Source of the DNA: an uncultured Bacillota bacterium
GTDB taxonomy: Bacteria > Bacillota > Clostridia > Christensenellales > UBA1242
DNA length: 8,975 nt
Direction of reading: 5' to 3'
Assembly: GCA_947088415.1 (NCBI GenBank)
Contig: CAMUGK010000037.1
Span: forward strand, 1-8,975
Of this stretch, positions 5,940 through 8,975 are shown piece after piece. The stretch's first letter is position 1; each line of letters opens with the position of its first letter. The notes below the pieces were generated by a model, which ran no database searches, had not been told where the DNA came from, and worked only from the letters and a program-made list of their open reading frames with translations. The position numbers and the translations under genes are program-made.

Positions 5940-5968
5940 ATTCTAGCATTTTAAATTTAGAATGTCAA
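5940..5968 (-). promoter_or_regulatory. Strong promoter of the unknown two-gene operon
   Basis: On the minus strand: TTGACA (5968-5963), 17 bases, TAGAAT (5945-5940). The start would be near 5933, giving a leader of about 14 nt. The block TAGAATAAAGAA around the -10 and the extended -35 TTGACAT also occur at the same spacing in the S10 operon promoter at 6128-6156. Confidence 0.85.
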
Positions 5969-6126
5969 AAGAATTTTAAAATATTTTTACTAAATTTTTT
6001 GTCGTTTTTTATAATGTATATTATATAGTTGCATTAGTTAAATTTAAGAAATATTTATTGTGCAAATGAAAGTAATTTTTGTCTTGAAAAAAAGTTTAAA
6101 AATATTTAATTTATTTTGAAAAAAGC

Positions 6127-6144
6127 CTTGACATAGTTGTCAAG
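6127..6144. repeat. Inverted repeat over the S10 -35 box
   Basis: CTTGACA (6127-6133) and TGTCAAG (6138-6144) form a 7-bp perfect dyad with spacer TAGT. The left arm contains the -35 hexamer of the S10 operon promoter. This geometry would suit an operator for a dimeric repressor, but no cognate regulator is known here. The unknown operon's promoter has the same -35 without the right arm. The rest of 5969-6126 is AT-rich, and nothing firm was seen in it. Confidence 0.5.
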
Positions 6145-6156
6145 ATTTGATAGAAT
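6128..6156 (+). promoter_or_regulatory. S10 ribosomal operon promoter
   Basis: Consensus TTGACA (6128-6133), 17 bases, TAGAAT (6151-6156). Transcription would start near 6163, giving an untranslated leader of about 240 nt before rpsJ. Confidence 0.88.
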
Positions 6157-6162
6157 AAAGAA

Positions 6163-6401
6163 GCTGTGAATTACGGGTTGAAGCGTAAGGTTACTTTGGT
6201 TACCGGCAATCAAAGAGAATTTACGTGGACAAGTCCGTGGCACTAGACCGCGGGCGGGCTGACCAAATGTCACATTTTTTAATTGCTCACAGCATGAAAC
6301 ACACGGAAGCGTGTGTCGTGGGACGACATAGGCTTTGATGGATTTCAAAAAAGGCAATTTAAATGCGACGGACAGTTATTGCTATTACAGGAGGAAAATA
6401 A
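6163..6401 (+). promoter_or_regulatory. Structured S10 operon leader RNA
   Basis: The stretch is richer in G and C than nearby intergenic DNA and full of pairings. A long-range helix GCTGTGA (6163-6169) with TCACAGC (6287-6293) closes a domain of about 130 nt starting at the predicted 5' end. Inside are TTACG/CGTAA (6171-6175 with 6184-6188), CTTTGGTT/AATCAAAG (6194-6201 with 6208-6215) and an 8-bp stem 6233-6240 with 6248-6255 (loop CACTAGA). Outside is ACACACG/CGTGTGT (6299-6305 with 6310-6316). A weak AAATG/CATTT hairpin with six T's at 6265-6280 could be an attenuator. CGTAA can alternatively pair with TTACG at 6221-6225, and ATCAAAG (6209-6215) with CTTTGAT at 6333-6339. In E. coli ribosomal protein L4 represses the S10 operon through its leader; rplD is in this operon, so similar feedback is plausible but not shown. 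Confidence 0.65.
6363..6401 (+). CDS. Possible 12-residue leader ORF before rpsJ
   Basis: ATG at 6363 opens a frame reading MRRTVIAITGGK and stops at TAA 6399-6401, directly abutting the rpsJ ATG at 6402. AAAAAGG (ending 6354) lies 8 bases before this ATG, a reasonable ribosome-binding site. The two Gly codons GGA-GGA are the rpsJ Shine-Dalgarno sequence itself, so a ribosome translating the ORF would cover it and finish where rpsJ begins. This could couple leader translation to rpsJ. It may also be a chance frame: twelve open codons are not improbable. Confidence 0.3.
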   Translation: MRRTVIAITGGK

Positions 6402-6710
6402 ATGGCAACACAAAAAATCAGAATCAAATTGAAGGCCTTTGAACATTCTCTCATCGACGAAGCATGCAAGCGCATCATCGAAACTGCTGAGAAATGTGGT
6501 GCAAAAGTCGCAGGCCCTATCCCACTTCCAACAGATAGAGAAGTGGTTACAATCATTCGTTCACCACACAAATATAAAGATAGTCGTGAACAATTTGAGT
6601 CAAGAACTCACAAAAGACTTATTGATATCATCGCTCCAACTTCAAAGGCAGTTGACGCTTTAATGAAAATCGACTTGCCAGCAGGTGTTGATATTAAAAT
6701 TAAACTGTAA
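6402..6710 (+). CDS. rpsJ: 30S ribosomal protein S10
   Basis: S10 is a small-subunit head protein that also forms the NusB-S10 (NusE) complex in transcription antitermination. The 102-residue product is full length and highly typical: KIRIKLKAFEHSLIDEACKR at the start, the central GAKVAGPIPLPTDREVVTIIRSPHKYKDSREQFE loop region and RTHKRLIDI, ending near GVDIKIKL. AGGAGG at 6389-6394 sits 7 bases before the ATG. It is the first structural gene of the S10 operon, behind the long leader, and rplC follows after 16 bp. Confidence 0.98.
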   Translation: MATQKIRIKLKAFEHSLIDEACKRIIETAEKCGAKVAGPIPLPTDREVVTIIRSPHKYKDSREQFESRTHKRLIDIIAPTSKAVDALMKIDLPAGVDIKIKL

Positions 6711-6726
6711 TTTAAGGAGGAAGAAA

Positions 6727-7359
6727 ATGAAAAAAGCTATTATCGGTAAAAAACTTGGAATGACTCAAGTCTTCACTCCAGAAGGTGCAGTTATCCCAGT
6801 GACAGTTGTTGAAGCTGGTCCATGCCCTGTTATTCAAGTTAAGGGTGAGGAAAAAGAAGGCTACAACGCTGTTGTTGTTGCTTTTGAAAAACAAAAAGCT
6901 CAACGTGTTAACAAAGCTAAAACAGGTGCTTTCAAAAAGGCTGGCACTGAAACTTTTAGAATTGTTAAAGAATTAAGATTTGAAAATTCAAATGACTATC
7001 AACTTGGTCAAGAAATTAAATGCGACATTTTCGCAGAAGGTGACAAGGTTGATGTTATCGGAACAACAAGAGGTCGTGGTTTTACTGGCGTTATCCAAAG
7101 ATGGAATCAACATCGTTTGAAGATGACTCACGGAACTGGACCTGTTCACAGAGAAGTAGGTTCAATGAGTGCAAACTCAACTCCATCTCGAGTTTTTAAG
7201 AATAAAAACATGCCTGGTCATTATGGTGTTGAGAGAGTTACTATTCAAAACCTTGAAATCGTTAAAGTGGACACACAAAGAAATATCTTGCTCGTTAAAG
7301 GTTGCGTTCCTGGCCCTAAAGGTTCAATCGTGACAGTTCGCGAAGCAAAGAAGGCGTAA
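6727..7359 (+). CDS. rplC: 50S ribosomal protein L3
   Basis: L3 binds 23S rRNA early in 50S assembly, and its long loop reaches toward the peptidyl-transferase centre. The 210-residue product begins MKKAIIGKKLGMTQVF and contains GTTRGRGFTGVIQRWNQHR (112-130), MTHGTGPVHREVGSM (133-147) and TPSRVFKNKNMPGHYGVERV (152-171), the conserved loop and following strand. Length is normal. ATG 6727 is chosen over an upstream in-frame ATG at 6685 because AAGGAGG (6714-6720) lies 6 bases before it and homologues begin at this MKK; the longer frame would overlap rpsJ. The segment SANSTPSRVFKNKNMPGHYG differs from the more common IGxxATPGRVFKGKKMPG form but keeps its key positions. Confidence 0.98.
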   Translation: MKKAIIGKKLGMTQVFTPEGAVIPVTVVEAGPCPVIQVKGEEKEGYNAVVVAFEKQKAQRVNKAKTGAFKKAGTETFRIVKELRFENSNDYQLGQEIKCDIFAEGDKVDVIGTTRGRGFTGVIQRWNQHRLKMTHGTGPVHREVGSMSANSTPSRVFKNKNMPGHYGVERVTIQNLEIVKVDTQRNILLVKGCVPGPKGSIVTVREAKKA

Positions 7360-7370
7360 GGAGGTAAATC

Positions 7371-7994
7371 ATGGCAAAACTTAAAGTTTTTAATATGCAA
7401 GCTCAAGAAGTTGGTCAAGTTTCACTTCCTGAAGTTTTAGAAGTTTCTTATAATGAAGCTCTTATTCATGAGATGATCGTTGCTTACAATGCAAACCAAA
7501 GACAAGGCACAAAAAGCACTCTTACAAGAAGTGAAGTAAGGGGACATGCTAAAAAACCTTATAGACAAAAAGGAACAGGTCATGCAAGACAAGGTTCTAC
7601 AAAAGGACCACAATATACTGGTGGCGGAATTGTATTTGCTCCAAAACCAAGAGATTTCTCTAAGAAAGTTAATAAACAAGCTAGAAGAGTTGCTCTTCTT
7701 TCAGCACTTTCTGAGAAAATCAGAGAAGGTCAGGTAACAGTTCTTGACAATTTCGCATTCAACGCTCCAAAAACTAAAGATGCTCAAAACTTTGTAGATG
7801 CTTTCAAGTTTGATGGTTCAGTTTTAGTTGTTTCTAAAGCAAATGATACAAATGCTAAAAAATCTACTGCAAACATTCCATCACTTGCAATCGAAGAAGT
7901 TGGCTATCTTAATGTTTATGAAGTTGTTGCTTGCAAAAACTTAGTTCTCACTAAGGACGCAATCAAATCTATCGAGGAGGCATACGCAGAATAA
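7371..7994 (+). CDS. rplD: 50S ribosomal protein L4
   Basis: L4 is an early-assembly 50S protein whose loop lines the exit tunnel; in E. coli it is also the autogenous repressor of the S10 operon. The 207 residues show the globular start (MAKLKVFNMQAQEVGQVSLP), the tunnel loop at about 42-95 (NQRQGTKSTLTRSEVRGH, KKPYRQKGTGHARQGS, then GGGIVFAPKPRDFS) and a typical Rossmann-like C-terminal half. AAGGAGG (7358-7364) overlaps the rplC stop and lies 6 bases before the ATG. The stop TAA shares its last base with the rplW ATG. If the leader is L4-controlled, this is the effector gene. Confidence 0.98.
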   Translation: MAKLKVFNMQAQEVGQVSLPEVLEVSYNEALIHEMIVAYNANQRQGTKSTLTRSEVRGHAKKPYRQKGTGHARQGSTKGPQYTGGGIVFAPKPRDFSKKVNKQARRVALLSALSEKIREGQVTVLDNFAFNAPKTKDAQNFVDAFKFDGSVLVVSKANDTNAKKSTANIPSLAIEEVGYLNVYEVVACKNLVLTKDAIKSIEEAYAE

Positions 7995-8296
7995 TGGAAG
8001 CCGAAAAAATTATCATTAAACCACTTCTCACTGAGAAGAGTTATGCAGGAATTGCAAACAAAGTTTATGCCTTCGTTGTAGACAAGAAGGCAACTAAAGT
8101 TGACATTAAAAACGCTGTTGAAAAACTTTTCAATGTTAAAGTTGAAAAAGTTAACACTGCAGTTGTTAAAGGTCACAAAAAATTCCAAAACACTAAGGCT
8201 GGAAGAACTGAAGGTAAGACATCAGATTACAAAAAAGCAATCGTAACTCTTACTAAAGAATCTAAGACAATCGCGTTCTTCGACAGCTTATCTTAA
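7994..8296 (+). CDS. rplW: 50S ribosomal protein L23
   Basis: L23 sits at the exit of the peptide tunnel and is the main docking site for trigger factor and SRP. The 100-residue product shows the family start IIIKPLLTEKSY, YAFVVDKKATKVDIKNAVEKLFNVKVEKVNT (25-55), the basic KGHKKFQNTKAGRTEGKTSDYKKAIVTL stretch and a normal C-terminus. The start overlaps the rplD stop by one base (TAATG). The nearest Shine-Dalgarno, GAGGAGG at 7974-7980, is 13 bases away inside rplD, so translation is probably coupled to rplD. Confidence 0.97.
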   Translation: MEAEKIIIKPLLTEKSYAGIANKVYAFVVDKKATKVDIKNAVEKLFNVKVEKVNTAVVKGHKKFQNTKAGRTEGKTSDYKKAIVTLTKESKTIAFFDSLS

Positions 8297-8311
8297 TAGG
8301 AGGAGATGAAA

Positions 8312-8975
8312 ATGGCTATTAAACAACATAATCCTACTTCAGCAGGAAGAAGATTTTATACCACATCTTCCTATGAAGAAGTTACAAAAAAGACCCCTGA
8401 AAAATCTCTTCTTGAAAAGAAAGATAAAAATGCAGGAAGAAATGCTCAAGGTCGCATCACTGTTCGTCATCAAGGTGGCGGAAACAGACAAAAATACCGT
8501 GTAATTGATTTCAAAAGAAATAAAGACGGTGTTCCAGCAACTGTTGTTGGTGTTGAATATGACCCAAACAGAACTGCTTATATCGCTTTGCTTTCATATG
8601 CAGATGGCGAAAAAAGATACATTATTGCTCCACTCGGACTTACTGACGGCGACGTTGTTATGAGTGGCGAAAATGTGGAAATAAAAGTCGGAAACAATCT
8701 TCCACTTGGAAATATCCCTGTCGGAACACTTGTTCACAATATTGAACTTGAACCAAAGAAGGGTGGACAACTTGCAAGAAGTGCTGGCAGCGTTGTTCAA
8801 CTTATGGCTAAGGAAGGCAAATATGCTACACTTAGACTTCCTTCTGGCGAAATGAGAAAAGTTCTTCTCTCTTGCCGTGCAACTATCGGAACTGTTGGCA
8901 ATCTTGACCATGAACTTGTTTCTCTTGGCAAAGCAGGAAGAAAGAGGCATATGGGCGTTAGACCTGCCGTTCGTG
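8312..8975 (+). CDS. rplB: 50S ribosomal protein L2 (partial, 3' end outside window)
   Basis: L2 binds 23S rRNA, is needed for subunit association and contributes near the peptidyl-transferase centre. The frame is open from 8312 to the window end, giving 221 codons of an expected 275 or so. It begins MAIKQHNPTSAGRRFYTTSSYEEVT and includes GRITVRHQGGGNRQKYRVIDFKRNK, the SH3-like core (VGVEYDPNRTAYIALLSYADGEKRYIIAP), GNNLPLGNIPVGTLVHNIELEPKKGGQLARSAGS, and GKAGRKRHMGVRPAVR at the edge. The HGGGEG part lies beyond the window. ATG 8312 is chosen over in-frame ATG 8306 because AGGAGG (8298-8303) is 8 bases from the former and only 2 from the latter. Confidence 0.98.
   Translation, partial: MAIKQHNPTSAGRRFYTTSSYEEVTKKTPEKSLLEKKDKNAGRNAQGRITVRHQGGGNRQKYRVIDFKRNKDGVPATVVGVEYDPNRTAYIALLSYADGEKRYIIAPLGLTDGDVVMSGENVEIKVGNNLPLGNIPVGTLVHNIELEPKKGGQLARSAGSVVQLMAKEGKYATLRLPSGEMRKVLLSCRATIGTVGNLDHELVSLGKAGRKRHMGVRPAVR

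Noticed and set aside
6010..6030. Additional -10-like elements (TATAAT, TATATA) upstream of the S10 promoter
   Set aside because: No convincing -35 element at the right distance; AT-rich DNA yields many such matches.
6106..6357. Minus-strand 83-residue ORF over the S10 leader
   Set aside because: It covers the S10 promoter and the structured leader on the opposite strand, has no ribosome-binding site and no recognisable domain.
6685..6726. Upstream ATG of rplC adding 14 residues
   Set aside because: Would overlap rpsJ, lacks its own ribosome-binding site, and L3 family members start at the MKK of 6727.
8594..8950. Minus-strand 118-residue ORF inside rplB
   Set aside because: Antisense shadow of a clearly recognised ribosomal protein gene.
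1..8975. CRISPR array, insertion sequence, phage or defence genes
   Set aside because: No regularly spaced direct repeats, transposase, integrase, nuclease or other such coding sequence was seen on either strand.

Overview
The window looks like chromosomal DNA from a low-GC, AT-rich Gram-positive (Firmicutes/Clostridia-like) bacterium, probably an uncultured gut-type lineage. This rests on strong AGGAGG ribosome-binding sites, consensus sigma-A-type promoters, an InlB-repeat surface protein, a BclA-like C-terminal domain and the S10-type ribosomal operon order rpsJ-rplC-rplD-rplW-rplB. Trp is read from TGG in normal contexts and all genes end at ordinary stops, so there is no sign of a mollicute-type code. 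The exact taxon cannot be read from the sequence.

Layout: (1) 1-433 is the end of an rRNA operon: the 23S 3' end, a short spacer, 5S rRNA and a strong intrinsic terminator. (2) 434-953 has no intact gene. It holds a possible frameshifted coding remnant ending in its own terminator, then a perfect 20-bp palindrome, then the promoter of the next gene. (3) 954-2513 encodes a secreted or anchored InlB-type repeat protein. (4) 2514-2906 holds terminators, a possible gene or tRNA remnant, and tRNA-Val(TAC) on the minus strand with its own promoter. (5) 2907-3533 (minus) is mscL with an unusually long charged cytoplasmic insert, divergent from a small BclA/C1q-like protein gene at 3641-4159. (6) 4256-5131 is a 50-residue ORF plus recO. 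(7) 5201-5919 (minus) is a two-gene operon of unrecognised small proteins that may be distant paralogues. (8) 6128-8975 is the S10 ribosomal-protein operon with promoter, a structured leader of about 240 nt and a 12-codon leader ORF; it runs off the window inside rplB.

How the parts fit: most of the window is translation machinery (rRNA, tRNA-Val, S10 operon) interleaved with short independently transcribed units, each with its own TTGACA/TATAAT-class promoter and often its own terminator. Several promoters lie only about 10-25 nt upstream of the start codon or tRNA end, so short leaders seem usual here, and the long structured rpsJ leader stands out as a likely regulatory RNA. The unknown minus-strand operon and the S10 operon diverge from the 5946-6127 interval and have almost the same promoter, sharing TTGACAT and a 12-nt block around the -10. 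No CRISPR array, insertion sequence, phage gene or defence system was seen. The most interesting items are the S10 leader with its mutually exclusive pairings and leader ORF, the paired unknown genes, and the dyad over the S10 -35 box.
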